A stretch of 64,000 bases of DNA, from assembly GCF_020804225.1 (NCBI RefSeq), contig NZ_WJBI01000010.1, positions 46,635 to 110,634 of the forward strand, given 5' to 3'. The translations under genes were made by a program, and so were the position numbers. The notes below the pieces were generated by a model. That model did no database searches and was not told where the DNA came from. It worked only from the letters and a program-made list of their open reading frames with translations. This stretch comes from Methanosarcina sp. DH2. Lineage in GTDB: Archaea > Halobacteriota > Methanosarcinia > Methanosarcinales > Methanosarcinaceae. Shown one piece after another: positions 36,973 through 46,700 of this stretch (positions within the stretch are counted from its first letter, which is position 1; the number at the start of each line of letters is the position of its first letter).

Positions 36973-37179
36973 ATGAAACAGAATGAGACATATTTCAGGC
37001 AGTTTGACAGCGCAATATGTTATGATGGTACTGTAATCCGCGGGGGAAACAGCATTGAAGTTCGGATGATGAGAGGTCTGAGCTCGCTTGGATTTTTTCT
37101 GTACATGTTTCTAGCATCATTGCCAATAGCTTACGTGCTGATAAAAGTAACCTCAATGATCTTTGGAAAAATAATGTAA
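36973..37179 (+). CDS. Small protein with one membrane span (68 aa)
   Basis: A hydrophilic N-terminal half (MKQNETYFRQFDSAICYDGT) and a hydrophobic segment at about residues 38-60 (LGFFLYMFLASLPIAYVLI). GGGGAAAT lies before the ATG. No family recognised. Single cargo between att copies F and G. Confidence 0.5.
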   Translation: MKQNETYFRQFDSAICYDGTVIRGGNSIEVRMMRGLSSLGFFLYMFLASLPIAYVLIKVTSMIFGKIM

Positions 37180-37224
37180 ATATATGTTTCCAAGTAAAAA
37201 GGTGTGAATCTTGAGACCACACTG

Positions 37225-37467
37225 GAGATTAGATTGCACAACTCATCGATTCCAAATCACCTTTATCTGATCTCCAACTTAACATTTTTTTATGGCTTTT
37301 AGGAGTGTCCATTCTTTGAATTTGTCCTTATGCTCAGCCCATATATTGTTAAGAGCATTATCCTTTTGTTCATCATTGTTCTGTTGATTTAATCATTCGA
37401 TCAAAGAGAAAGAAAGTGCTATCATACTTGGCTCATCAAACACGGTGCTTGTGTCCTTATTCCCCAA
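37225..37467 (-). pseudogene. Integrase C-part relic left of att copy G
   Basis: Minus-strand reading from the att gives TVFDEPSMIALSFSLIE, a stop, then LNQQNNDEQKDNALNNIWAE and HKDKFKEWTLL. Similar sequence lies left of copies E and D. No tyrosine-recombinase catalytic residues survive. Confidence 0.4.
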
Positions 37468-37511
37468 CCTTCACACGGCGGAGGTCCTGAGTTCGAATCT
37501 CAGCGGGCCCA
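37468..37511 (+). repeat. tRNA-Val 3'-half copy G (att-like)
   Basis: CCTTCACACGGCGG through CAGCGGGCCCA; nearly identical to copy C. Confidence 0.9.
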
Positions 37512-37605
37512 CTTTGTTTTTTGTCTTTTACTCTGATTTTAAGAATGTATTGAGCCTCTATTCCAGCTATTTATTTTATTTCGAGATCAGATTTTATTCC
37601 TTGAT
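37512..37605 (-). pseudogene. Integrase N-terminal relic, copy G
   Basis: Minus-strand frame KSDLEIK, a stop, then IAGIEAQYILKIRVKDKKQS running into GPAEIRTQDLRRV in the att. More decayed than copies B and E. The stretch 37606-38057 holds no gene. Confidence 0.45.
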
Positions 37606-38058
37606 GGCAACACTATTTAGTTTATTATTCATTCTCAATTATCTTGAGGTTTGCATGCAATCAAACTTGGAATCAACCTGAGCTCAGGATGAACGAGATA
37701 TTCTGGATATAATTTCATTTACTAAAAATATTCATGAGTATAGATTATATTAAAATTAAAAGAGTATTTTTTTAAAAAATGTATGAAGTATTCAGGATTT
37801 ATATTATCAAATATATGAAGAAAGGAACATAAAGAATAGATGGGATATTTCTAGTATTTAATCCACAGGAGGAATGAAAAAATATATAATATATCTTTTC
37901 TTCTTCTCCTCTTCTGTATTTTATCCATTTTCCTTAAAATTGTTATAACTGTTCTTGATGCTCTCGGTTAATTTTGAATTCTTTCATTTTCCTGGTATGT
38001 TGTGAACCGATTAAGTATTAATAACTATAATCTGTAACGATTTATCCTTGAAAAAATA

Positions 38059-38069
38059 TTTATATATTT
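38059..38069 (+). promoter_or_regulatory. TATA box for the 52-aa gene
   Basis: AAAATATTTATATATTTATA at 38054-38073, about 25 bases before a purine-rich start region, with the 52-codon gene ATG at 38101. Confidence 0.5.
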
Positions 38070-38100
38070 ATACAGCCATGTTAGTAATGGGAGGTCCAAA

Positions 38101-38259
38101 ATGATATTCGAAAAAGGATACACGGTTAGAAAAGTAAATACTTCACATGGCCTGGATATGTACATCTCCAGATTTGGTGAGATTGTAAGCGTTCTGCCAT
38201 ACAACCCAAGAGCTAATATTTCTAACTTAATTAAAAGAATAGAATCAATGAATTATTAA
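38101..38259 (+). CDS. Small protein of 52 aa, strong RBS
   Basis: Starts MIFEKGYTVRKVNTSHGLDM and ends RIESMNY. GGGAGGTCC lies before the ATG (spacing about 5) and a good TATA box sits at 38059. No membrane span; a mixed alpha/beta pattern with a basic C-terminus. Not recognised. Belongs to a run of very small genes at 38.1-42.7 kb. Confidence 0.6.
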   Translation: MIFEKGYTVRKVNTSHGLDMYISRFGEIVSVLPYNPRANISNLIKRIESMNY

Positions 38260-38436
38260 AAGTCGAGTATGCGAAGTTAACAAAACTTCAGCTATCTCTT
38301 TTTTCCTCCAGGTGTCTCTATAACCTTTTCATTTATCAATGATTGAACCTGCAGGGAATAATTATGATATGTAGTCTTAAGGTCCTCTTTATCCGGCTCT
38401 GCTTTACCCATCTCTTTTTATGCGTAAGCAAGCTGC

Positions 38437-38515
38437 CCATATTTAAACCCTGATTCAGGAAAATAGCAGGTTAAACGCAAGCTGCTTCCGGATAATACGG
38501 AAAATAAAAGCCCTA
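38437..38515 (+). pseudogene. Relic of the small ORF family seen at 12.0 kb
   Basis: The frame AHI, stop, TLIQENSRLNASCFRIIRKI matches HIQTFIQENRGLN at 12088 and SRLSINLLPENTENK at 48297. Broken by a stop. Confidence 0.35.
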
Positions 38516-38628
38516 GTGGAAGATCTGGTGATATCTAGAAGGTCTTATTTTTTGGATATGATTTATGGATTGAGCTGGCTTTTATTTGTCCGAATATTAA
38601 CATTAATATTTAAAATAAGCCAGTATTT

Positions 38629-38689
38629 TGGCATCATAACGGTTTTTTTGGCATCATAACGGTTTTTTTGGTATCATAACGGTTTATAG
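38629..38689. repeat. Three 20-bp tandem repeats
   Basis: GGCATCATAACGGTTTTTTT repeats three times with one change in the third. Nothing coding is seen in 38516-38999 apart from a 40-bp direct repeat (about 38871 and 38943, ATTTGG-GA-CTAAAT-TATA-CTCACCTGC) just before the 33-aa gene. Confidence 0.8.
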
Positions 38690-38999
38690 TTTTTTTGCAT
38701 CGATCCTATAGTGGGTCCCAAAGGTTCGGATCGGGGCTACATTTTTCGCTACGCCTTTCACCTTTTTCATTACATCTTAACCACTAAATTTTGATTGTTT
38801 TATACATATGAAATAAATTTTAAATATACATGCCTATTTATAGGTTTAAATACTGTTATGTCATGCAGGATATTTGGGGAATCTAAATATATAACTCACC
38901 TGCATGAAAGGTCATATGGAATATGTGAGAAAGCTAAAATATATTTGGAGAGCTAAATTTATAGCTCACCTGCCTGAAAAAGATAAAGAGGTAAAAACC

Positions 39000-39101
39000 A
39001 TGAGTAAAACAGACAAAATTATTGCACCAGAAGTTACTAAAGAAGCAGTAAAAGATGAGAAAGTATCAAATCCGGATGTCAAAGTAGAGACATCTAAATA
39101 A
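39000..39101 (+). CDS. Very small charged protein (33 aa)
   Basis: MSKTDKIIAPEVTKEAVKDE and so on to the end at residue 33, rich in Lys, Glu and Val. GAGGT lies 7 nt before the ATG. The frame is open back to 38904 but without a ribosome binding site there. Probably unstructured. The 319 bases that follow hold no other gene. Confidence 0.45.
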   Translation: MSKTDKIIAPEVTKEAVKDEKVSNPDVKVETSK

Positions 39102-39420
39102 TAATTCTTGTCTGTGAGTTATTAATTAAATCTGGAAAACCAGGCACAATTTACATGTTTGGAGAATGTAGAGATTCTCATGTTCATGGTTTTCAGTAAC
39201 TCACCCACTACCCGATTTTGGTAATTGCCGTTGATAAAAGTCAGGGTAGTAATCCTGCAAAACTGAAAATTGCTGTTATCTTATTTTGATCTGGAATTTT
39301 ATCTGGATCCAGATTCTGGTAGTAATGGGGAAAGAGATTTTGAAGTTGTGCTGAGTGCACAGGCTTTAATATATATCTCCTGAAATTTGAGGAGTTAGAA
39401 AAATTATAGGAGTTGGAAAT

Positions 39421-39822
39421 ATGGAAAGTACAGAGAATTCGCATTTTTTGTCAGCAAGCACGATAAAAGGGGATAAGGTAGTCAATAGAGCCGGAGAGGA
39501 CCTCGGGAAGATTGAAGAGTTAATGATCGATCTCGAAGATGGAAGAGTAGCATATGCAGTACTCTCTTTTGGCGGATTCCTGGGTATGGGTAACAAACTA
39601 TTCGCTATTCCCTGGAAGGCTCTTTCACTGAAGCCGCATGAGCACTCCTTCATCCTTAATGTCGATAAAGAAATCCTGGAAAAGGCAGAGGGTTTTGATA
39701 AAGACCATTGGCCTGTAATTGACCGCGGGTGGCTTGGCAGCATGTACATTTATTATGGCCACAAACCTTACTGGCAGGTAGAGTTGCCAGAGCAGACAGA
39801 GATTACACAACCGCTTAATTAA
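39421..39822 (+). CDS. PRC-barrel domain protein
   Basis: 133 aa; residues 8-85 form a PRC barrel (LSASTIKGDKVVNRAGEDLG, KIEELMIDLEDGRVAYAVLS, FGGFLGMGNKLFAIPWKAL). The C-terminal 45 residues (AEGFDKDHWPVIDRGWLGSM) fit the long form found in stress-linked PRC-barrel proteins of bacteria and methanogens. Two GAGTT-type sequences precede the ATG, and a TATA box (TTTAATATATAT) lies near 39366. Cytosolic; role probably RNA or protein binding. The gap 39823-40160 shows nothing. Confidence 0.85.
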   Translation: MESTENSHFLSASTIKGDKVVNRAGEDLGKIEELMIDLEDGRVAYAVLSFGGFLGMGNKLFAIPWKALSLKPHEHSFILNVDKEILEKAEGFDKDHWPVIDRGWLGSMYIYYGHKPYWQVELPEQTEITQPLN

Positions 39823-40160
39823 AAAGGAAAATATCTCTAGGAAGCTGTTTTAAAGTTCAAGTCATTCGTACAATTGGGTAATGAACAATACCAACTTTAA
39901 AAATCGTACTGTAAATTTTTTTCGAAATTCAGGTACATATCGGCCTTAAAGATAGTATTTTATTTCATAGGAATTACGCACTCGATATATGAAATCAAAT
40001 GCATTAGCCATTATGGTTTAAATTTGCATTTTAGACATTTGACAGCTTAATGAGACTATTTTTCAGTTCAAATGCGTAAGTCCTATCCCAATTGTATACT
40101 CAAATTTAATTTTAATACAGGCACTAAATTATCGGTTAAATACCACTGGGGGAATGAAAC

Positions 40161-40328
40161 ATAATTGACTTGATAGGACTTGCAATATTCTTTTTAATAT
40201 TAGCATTGATTGCATATATATTGGGCGCAAAAGGAATTGCCGGTTTCTCTATGCAGATTGCAAAATGGCTCATCATAATCTTTGTCATACTCGCTATTAT
40301 CTCGATTTTATTTATCTCGAATTTATGA
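40161..40328 (+). CDS. DUF1328-like small membrane protein, non-canonical start (ATA)
   Basis: 55 codons: (M)[20 protein letters not shown], then [15 protein letters not shown] and a second span. This two-span GxxGIAG plan is that of DUF1328/YtjA proteins. GGGGGA at 40148-40153 is spaced 7 nt from ATA at 40161. An in-frame TGA lies before it and no ATG or GTG is available; the only in-frame TTG is 17 nt from the ribosome binding site. An ATG at 40154 is in another frame and stops after four codons. AUA start or a local error. Confidence 0.65.
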   Translation: MIDLIGLAIFFLILALIAYILGAKGIAGFSMQIAKWLIIIFVILAIISILFISNL

Positions 40329-40448
40329 GGGCATGTTTAAAAAACTAAACCTTCAATTTTTGATAAGTTCGGGAAGTCCCTATTGTATAAAGAACTAATA
40401 GAATATAAAATCTCCAAAATCAATTTTATAAGCAGATAATTTGGGAGC

Positions 40449-40604
40449 AGAACTTACCATAACATATTCTTCCAGAAAGTAATCTGAAAGATTAATTGGC
40501 AATACAATCTTCACTCAGTAAATCTGCTAAGAAAGTGCATAAAAATAGACACTCTTAAAATTAAATAAACACTCTTAAAATTAAATAAACACTCTTAAAA
40601 TTAG
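40449..40604. repeat. Partial copy of the 55-aa gene's 3' end, then a 20-bp triple repeat
   Basis: 40455-40512 resembles the end of the gene at 40670-40837 and its 3' flank (CATATTCTTCCAGAAAG, then AATCTGAAAGATTAATT). At 40549-40604 ACACTCTTAAAATTAAATAA repeats three times. No other feature in 40329-40669. Confidence 0.65.
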
Positions 40605-40669
40605 ATCAAATTGAACGAAAATTAGAACTAAAGATACAATAGGATAACAACTGAATAGGATAATGACTG

Positions 40670-40837
40670 ATGGGAAATAAAATATTTGACAGAATTAAAA
40701 AGGTACTGACTGCTAAAAAGGTGCTGAGTATTTTTGTGGTGCCTTTTTTTGTAGCGTCAATAACAGCTATAGTAGTAATCTCATTGGCATATAACATGGG
40801 AATAAAATTTGCCAATAATCTATTCTTCCAAAAATGA
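40670..40837 (+). CDS. Small membrane protein of 55 aa
   Basis: MGNKIFDRIKKVLTAKKVLS, a hydrophobic span (IFVVPFFVASITAIVVISLA), then NMGIKFANNLFFQK. AGGA lies 9 nt before the ATG. Basic N-terminus, one span. Not recognised. Confidence 0.5.
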   Translation: MGNKIFDRIKKVLTAKKVLSIFVVPFFVASITAIVVISLAYNMGIKFANNLFFQK

Positions 40838-40956
40838 ATCTGGAAGATTAATTGTAAAAATAATCTCTACATTTAAGTTTTTTATCCCTCAATAATTTCT
40901 GTGTTCAACTCATTGAGAACAGCAACGTTTTACCTAAAATGGTACTATTTCACTAG

Positions 40957-41110
40957 TTTTCAGGTTTTTTTTGGAATTAAAGGCTTTCGATACTTCCTTT
41001 TCGAACGCTTTAACTTTTGTTTCAAGATAAGATTTGCTTCCGGTTTGCACAACTTTAAGTTCGCCATTAAATTCTTCATTAAGGGAAATCACAGACAAAG
41101 ACTTGCCATT
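40957..41110 (-). pseudogene. Integrase N-terminal relic without an att copy
   Basis: Minus-strand frame: ISLNEEFNGELKVVQTGSKS, then YLETKVKAFEKEVSKAFNSK. This aligns with the fragment at 36422-36631 (EKLKCELKVTQPEAKFDLET). The tRNA-like part is lost, so this marks one more old element end inside the G-H module. The rest of 40838-41492 shows no gene. Confidence 0.5.
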
Positions 41111-41492
41111 ATATCTTGTTTTGAAAACATAAGCAGTTTCTCCGACAAGATTAATTTCCGATTGCTGTAAACTTATAAAAGGGTATTTGATATGTAGTTT
41201 TGCCCTGTGTTGTATGGCTCTTCGTAGTATTTTGAATCCATTATGTTTACTTTAAATATCATTCGTACAGTACGAAAACTATAAATAGTATACGTCTGGA
41301 TGGTCAGATAGACATAGTAATTATATTAAAACAAAAGAGAACTCGCAAGAATCAAAGTGAACCAAATAAACTTTATTGTTAGGGATGAGGGAGACCCATA
41401 TATTTTTTATTTAACCGGTTTGTGGGCAAGGTTATCGGTTATCATGGGTAAAGGTATTGGTTATATGAGTAATACAAGGAGATATTAAGAAA

Positions 41493-41669
41493 ATGATAGA
41501 AGATATATCTTTTTTTGGATACTTTATTTTCTTTTTTTTATTCAGTAGGGTCATACTTCAAATTGTGTCAGGTGTTATTCGGCTGCTTTTGAAAAAAGGC
41601 GGAACCCCCGTAGAAAATGAATACCACAAATTGTATGAAGAAAGCATGGAATGGGTAAGGAAATCATGA
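41493..41669 (+). CDS. Small membrane protein of 58 aa
   Basis: MIEDISFFGYFIFFFLFSRV, then ILQIVSGVIRLLLKKGG and an acidic C-terminus ending MEWVRKS. One or two spans near the N-terminus. AAGGAGAT lies about 11 nt before the ATG. Not recognised. Confidence 0.5.
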   Translation: MIEDISFFGYFIFFFLFSRVILQIVSGVIRLLLKKGGTPVENEYHKLYEESMEWVRKS

Positions 41670-41713
41670 GCTCAAAACTTTCAAATAAACCGAGCAAAAC
41701 GGGAGTACAAAAA

Positions 41714-41792
41714 GAATACCTCCCTAAATAAAAGAATATCCCCCTGAATAAGAGAATATCCCCTAAATAAAAGAATATCTCTCTAAATAATC
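41714..41792. repeat. Four imperfect tandem repeats of about 20 bp
   Basis: Variants of AGAATATCCCCCTAAATAAA repeat four times just after the 58-aa gene. Confidence 0.7.
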
Positions 41793-41965
41793 CCTTGGAT
41801 TTTTTTCGAAACTCTGACTATTGTGCTCCTATGATCACAGAAAATGTTACAACATACTACATGCGGTTGACGAAGGATTCGTCAATACTTCTGATTTTCA
41901 CGTAACCAAAATTATGATTACTTGAAGTTCTGATTAATCTCAAGAGACTGCTTGAATACGTAGAG

Positions 41966-42032
41966 ATTGAAATGATTGATTGAAATGATTGATTGAAATG
42001 ATTGATTGAAATGATTGATTGAAATGATTGAT
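41966..42032. repeat. Five 13-bp tandem repeats
   Basis: GAAATGATTGATT repeats five times shortly before the 134-aa gene. No gene seen in 41793-42065. Confidence 0.85.
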
Positions 42033-42065
42033 AGATACCTGGGAATAGATACATGGAGTTAAAAA

Positions 42066-42470
42066 ATGAGTGAAAAACCGTCAAACAAACCATCAAAATC
42101 GATTTTATGGCCGATTAATCACTGGCGGATTATCATTATTCTTGAATCAGTTAAAGAAGTGCTCCATCAGACTGTGATGGCGAGGGGAATACCCACAAAT
42201 GTAGGTATCGCTAATGCAGGAAAACATTGTATAGTGATTTTAGGGCATAAAGAGATACAGGATCACAAAATAGAATTGCTTGCAGATGATACGGTTTATA
42301 CTTGTGTGGCTGATTCGAAGGGGAGATTATCATCTATAGGGCCTAAGAACGTGGGAAAGGATGTTACTGTTCTCTTGCGTTTGGAATTACATAAAGAGGA
42401 TAAAAAAGGCACAGAGCAAGAAGAAAAATTGAAGAAGCTTAAAGATAATCTGGCTGAAAAACAAGAATAG
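42066..42470 (+). CDS. Hypothetical protein of 134 aa
   Basis: MSEKPSNKPSKSILWPINHW opens a basic N-terminus; the middle (VMARGIPTNVGIANAGKHCI, ILGHKEIQDHKIELLADDTV) is beta-rich and compact; the last 35 residues are a Glu/Lys coiled coil. GGAG is 8 nt before the ATG. No family recognised, though the coiled tail and size suggest a small oligomeric protein. Confidence 0.6.
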   Translation: MSEKPSNKPSKSILWPINHWRIIIILESVKEVLHQTVMARGIPTNVGIANAGKHCIVILGHKEIQDHKIELLADDTVYTCVADSKGRLSSIGPKNVGKDVTVLLRLELHKEDKKGTEQEEKLKKLKDNLAEKQE

Positions 42471-42573
42471 CTTAACTGGCTGGCAAAGCAGACTGAAGAA
42501 TTAGAGAGGGAATGATGATAAAACCCAAAAGCGATGACCAAAAGTAAGATATATCGATCTATCATTATTATAT

Positions 42574-42723
42574 ATGGTAATTGGAGTGTATGAACTAGGA
42601 AGAGTTCGAGTAAGAATTGGCCCGGTCATACTCAACCTTTTGATTCTTTTATTTTTGGTACTGCTTGGGTTGTTTACAGCTGAGTTGGTTCTCAAAAGTT
42701 TGATAATTTATAGTTTTTTTTGA
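42574..42723 (+). CDS. Possible small membrane protein of 49 aa
   Basis: MVIGVYELGRVRVRIGPVIL, then a span of Leu/Ile/Phe residues. No ribosome binding site; a TATA-like TTATTATATA directly precedes the ATG and so cannot be its own promoter. Weak. Confidence 0.25.
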   Translation: MVIGVYELGRVRVRIGPVILNLLILLFLVLLGLFTAELVLKSLIIYSFF

Positions 42724-42737
42724 AAAGCCTCGGCTTT

Positions 42738-42866
42738 TCTTTTGTTTTTCTTTTGTTTTTCTTATTTTTCTTTTGTTTTTCTTATTTTTCTCTTATTCTT
42801 CTCTTATTTTTCTCTTATTTTTCTCTTATTTTTCTCTTATTTTTCTCTTATTCTTCTCTTATTTTG
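42738..42866. repeat. Low-complexity pyrimidine tract
   Basis: TTTTTCTTTTG and TTTTTCTCTTA units repeat over about 130 bases; not coding on either strand. 42867-43200 has nothing recognised. Confidence 0.8.
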
Positions 42867-43200
42867 CTATTTTTTCATATTTTTTAATCTGGCTTAATTT
42901 CAGTCTCTACATTCGACTTTCTCAGGTATTCCTTTGTTCCCATATTCAAAGAAAAAAACAGTCTAAAACATCATAATTAACTCCTAAAATCAAGTTATGC
43001 GCGGTCACCCCGCAAAAAAGGCAGAAGATATGGAGAAAGAGAAGTGGCGAGGAAAACTGTGCCATGCCCTGTGAGAACTACCTGTTTTCTGCACAATGGC
43101 ATGGTTACTCGAGAGTAATTTTGAGGAAACACCTATTTTGAGAAATTAAAAATATAATATTCACCCGATACCGGGCTTTTTTTGAAATCTATGAATTTAA

Positions 43201-43249
43201 CGTCGACTTCAAACGGAGGAGGTCCTGAGTTCGAATCTCAGCAGACCCA
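43201..43249 (+). repeat. tRNA-Val 3'-half copy H (att-like)
   Basis: CGTCGACTTCAAACGG, then AGGAGGTCCTGAG and TTCGAATCTCAGCAGACCCA; the match reaches further 5' into the anticodon stem than other copies. To its right (43262-43320) the minus-strand frame FESRLEVVEQNLSLILKS recalls the int(N) coiled coil. Nothing else in 43321-43718. Confidence 0.8.
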
Positions 43250-43718
43250 TCATGCTTGTTTTACGATTTTAATATTAAAGAGAGGTTCTGTTCTACAACT
43301 TCAAGCCTTGATTCAAAGTTGATGGTTCTTCAAACTGTGCTAGATTTGTGTTATTATCGATCTGAGTGTTGCATATTGATCACATTCCAGTTCCTTAGAA
43401 CAGTTTAAATTCAAAATTTATTATATTAATAGAGTGGTCTTTGCATAGTATTTGTGAGGTCATCCCGCCCTGTAGATACGTTTACAATACTACTGTTATC
43501 CGGAATTTCATTAGAGTGCCTGGGGAACACAGTTAATCAAAAGCAAAAACTTATGAGAGACAGCAATTAAAACAAAGGAAATTATGGCAAAATCTAATGA
43601 ACTAAAAAACAGAAACAAAAATAATTTAATAAAATATATATATTACATTATACTAAAATAATAATGAAAGCTATCCACAATATATGGTATTTTGATCACT
43701 GGAATTTAACTGAAAAAC

Positions 43719-46700
43719 ATGACCGAAGAGTATCACAACCATACCACTGAGCCTTCAGACCTGTCGGCAAAACACCACGAATGTTTTGAGAACCTCATTG
43801 ACGACCTACCCCTTGGAATACTTTCATGTGATAGAGAAGGAAATATTACCGCACTAAATGATTTTCTGTTGAATCTACTTGGGTCTCCTTCCGCGGATTT
43901 CACAAAGCAATTCAACGTACTTACTTTTCTACCTCTGGTTGAAAGTGGCATATCAGCTGCTATTGAAGAAACATTTACAACAGGCAGGAACTCTTCGATA
44001 GAAACGCTTTACAGATCGGTCCGGAATAAGGAACTTTTTCTAAGTTTTAAGGTCTTTCCCCAAAAAGATGAGAAAGGATTCGTTTACGGATGTCATGCGA
44101 TTATTGAAGACCTTACTAATAAAAAAAGAGAAAAGGCTGCACTTGAACAAAGTACACGCAAGGACAAACTGATATCACAGATATCTGATCGTTTTATAAA
44201 TAGTAACTTTAAAAATATTGACAGGGACATCAATAAGACTTTAAAAGACCTGGCGGATTTCATAGGTGCAGATCGAGCGTTTCTGTTCAGTGTTGCTGAA
44301 AACACAGACTACATCATCAAAACACATGAGTGGCGTGCAGATGGTGTAATCTCCAAAATACAACTTAACGAGAAATCGGATACTAAAAAGCTTGTATTTG
44401 AACGACTGAGTAATTTTCAGATTGTTAATATCCCTGACATTGATAAAATTCCGAAAGAAAAAGAGTATTTACAGAAGATGCTGCAGGATCTGAATATTAA
44501 ATCCGTTGCGATGATTCCTCTTTCACGCTACGGCACTTTTAAAGGCTTTATCGGAGTCGATTCAAAAAGAAAAAGGTGTAATTGGGATAATAAAGAACTT
44601 AATGTTTTGAAGATTGCCGGGGGTATGATAGCAAATATCCTCGAACGCAAAAATACAGAGTCGATGCTACTTAAAAGAGAAAAGGAATATGAAGAGATCG
44701 TTAATTCCCTGGATGCAGCGATCTGGAAAGCTACCTTTGACAAAGAAGGAAATGTACTGAATACCTATATTTCCAAACCTGTAAATAAAGTACTGAGACT
44801 CCCGGATGGCATCATAGAAGATGACTGGGATAAGCTTTTTGCGCATATCGATCCGGAAGATATGGCGAAAGTAATGGAAGCACTTGAACAGTCTTTTAAG
44901 CAACCTGATACTCCTCTGAGCATAGATTACAGACTGGTATCTAATGACGGCAGACCCGTCTGGATAAACACCATAGGATCTTCTCACCGCCTGGATGATG
45001 GAACCTTTATTACATACGGAACATCAGTGAACATTACCGACAAGAAGATGGCTGAGGAAGAAGTCATTCGTAGTGAGAAGCGATACAGATTTCTTATAGA
45101 ACAACTGAGCGATGCTGTTTTTATAAATACTCTCGAAGGGCAGATACTGGAAGTGAACGATAGCGCCTCTAAGATGCTCGGATATTCAAAGGAAGAGTTA
45201 CAAAAAATGAATGTTCATGACCTGTTGATCCCGGAAAGTCTGAAGAAAGGTCAGGAGGTAATGAAAAGATTAGGAATTGAAAGGGCTGTACGGGGTGATA
45301 CTAAATGTCTCACTGCAAATGGGGATATTTTAGATGTGGAGATAAGTGCCAGACTCCTTGAAGGATATCATGGTATAGCCCAGGCAGTTGTCAGAGATAT
45401 TACACATCGCAAGCAGACAGAAAATAAACTGCGTGAAAGTGAGGCTCTTCTGAGTGAAGTCGGCAGAATAGCCAAAATCGGAGGATGGGAGCTTGATGTA
45501 GTGTCCGGTGTGATTATATGGACACCTGAAATTGCAAGGATTCATGGAAAAGACGAGTCTGTGAATCCAGAGAACAGGTTGTATAGCTTTCCCTCCGGCT
45601 CAAGAGAAATCTTTGGAAAAGCAATTAATGATGCTGCGAAGAAAGGTAAATCATTTGATCAGGAACTGGAATTCATTTCAGCAAAAGGTAAACATAAATG
45701 GGTAAGAACAATTGTCAGTCCGGTAATAAAAGATGATAAAGTTATAAAATTAGTTGGTACACTGCAGGATGTAACAGAGCGTAGAGAAGCCCAGGAAGAA
45801 CTGAAGCGCAATGAGGAAAGATACAGGGCACTTTTCGAACAATCAAATGACGCCATATTCCTGAATCGGCTTGACGGTCAGATAGTGGAAGTAAGTAAGA
45901 AAACCTGTGAGATGTTTGGATACACAGGGGAAGAACTTCAGGCAATGAATGTGGTAGATCTCTTGCCTCCTGACCAGAGAGATGCCGGTACTCTGGCAAT
46001 GGAGAGATTAAGAAAAAAGAGATTTATTCATATCAATACAGTGTACGAAAAAGCAGATGGTGAGACCTTTGATGCAGAAGGCAGTTCCAAGGTGCTTGAG
46101 GGACACCCTAACCTTGCCCTTGCCGTGGTGAGAAATGTCAGTGAGCAGAAGAAAGCAGAAGAAAAAATAGCCAGAAGTGAAATTAAATACAGGAGCGTTT
46201 TTGAGAAGTCGAATGACGCCATAATAATCCACAACTTTACCGGACGAATACTTGAAGCAAACAAAATGACCTGTGAAATATTGGGTTATAGTGAAGAAGA
46301 ATTAAAACAAAAATCAATAAAAGAACTGATTTACCCAGAAGAAAGGGAAGAAGCCAGATCCGAAATGATGAAAGTAAGGACAACGGGTTCCACACGTAAG
46401 GAATTCAGAATGATACGATCAGACGGATCTTTTATCTTTACGGACATTAGTGCTTCACTACTCCAGACGCAAAATAACACCATCCAGGCTGTGATAAGAG
46501 ATATAACCGACCGTATACAGGCGGAAGCAGCTATGCTCAATGCCAGGATAGAAGCAGAAACTGCCAACCGCACAAAGAGTGAGTTCCTTGCTAATATGAG
46601 TCACGAACTGCGGACGCCTCTGAATTCCATCATTGGTTTTTCGGATATTCTCATTGAGAGAATTTTTGGGGAACTCAACGAAAAACAGCTGAAGTACATT

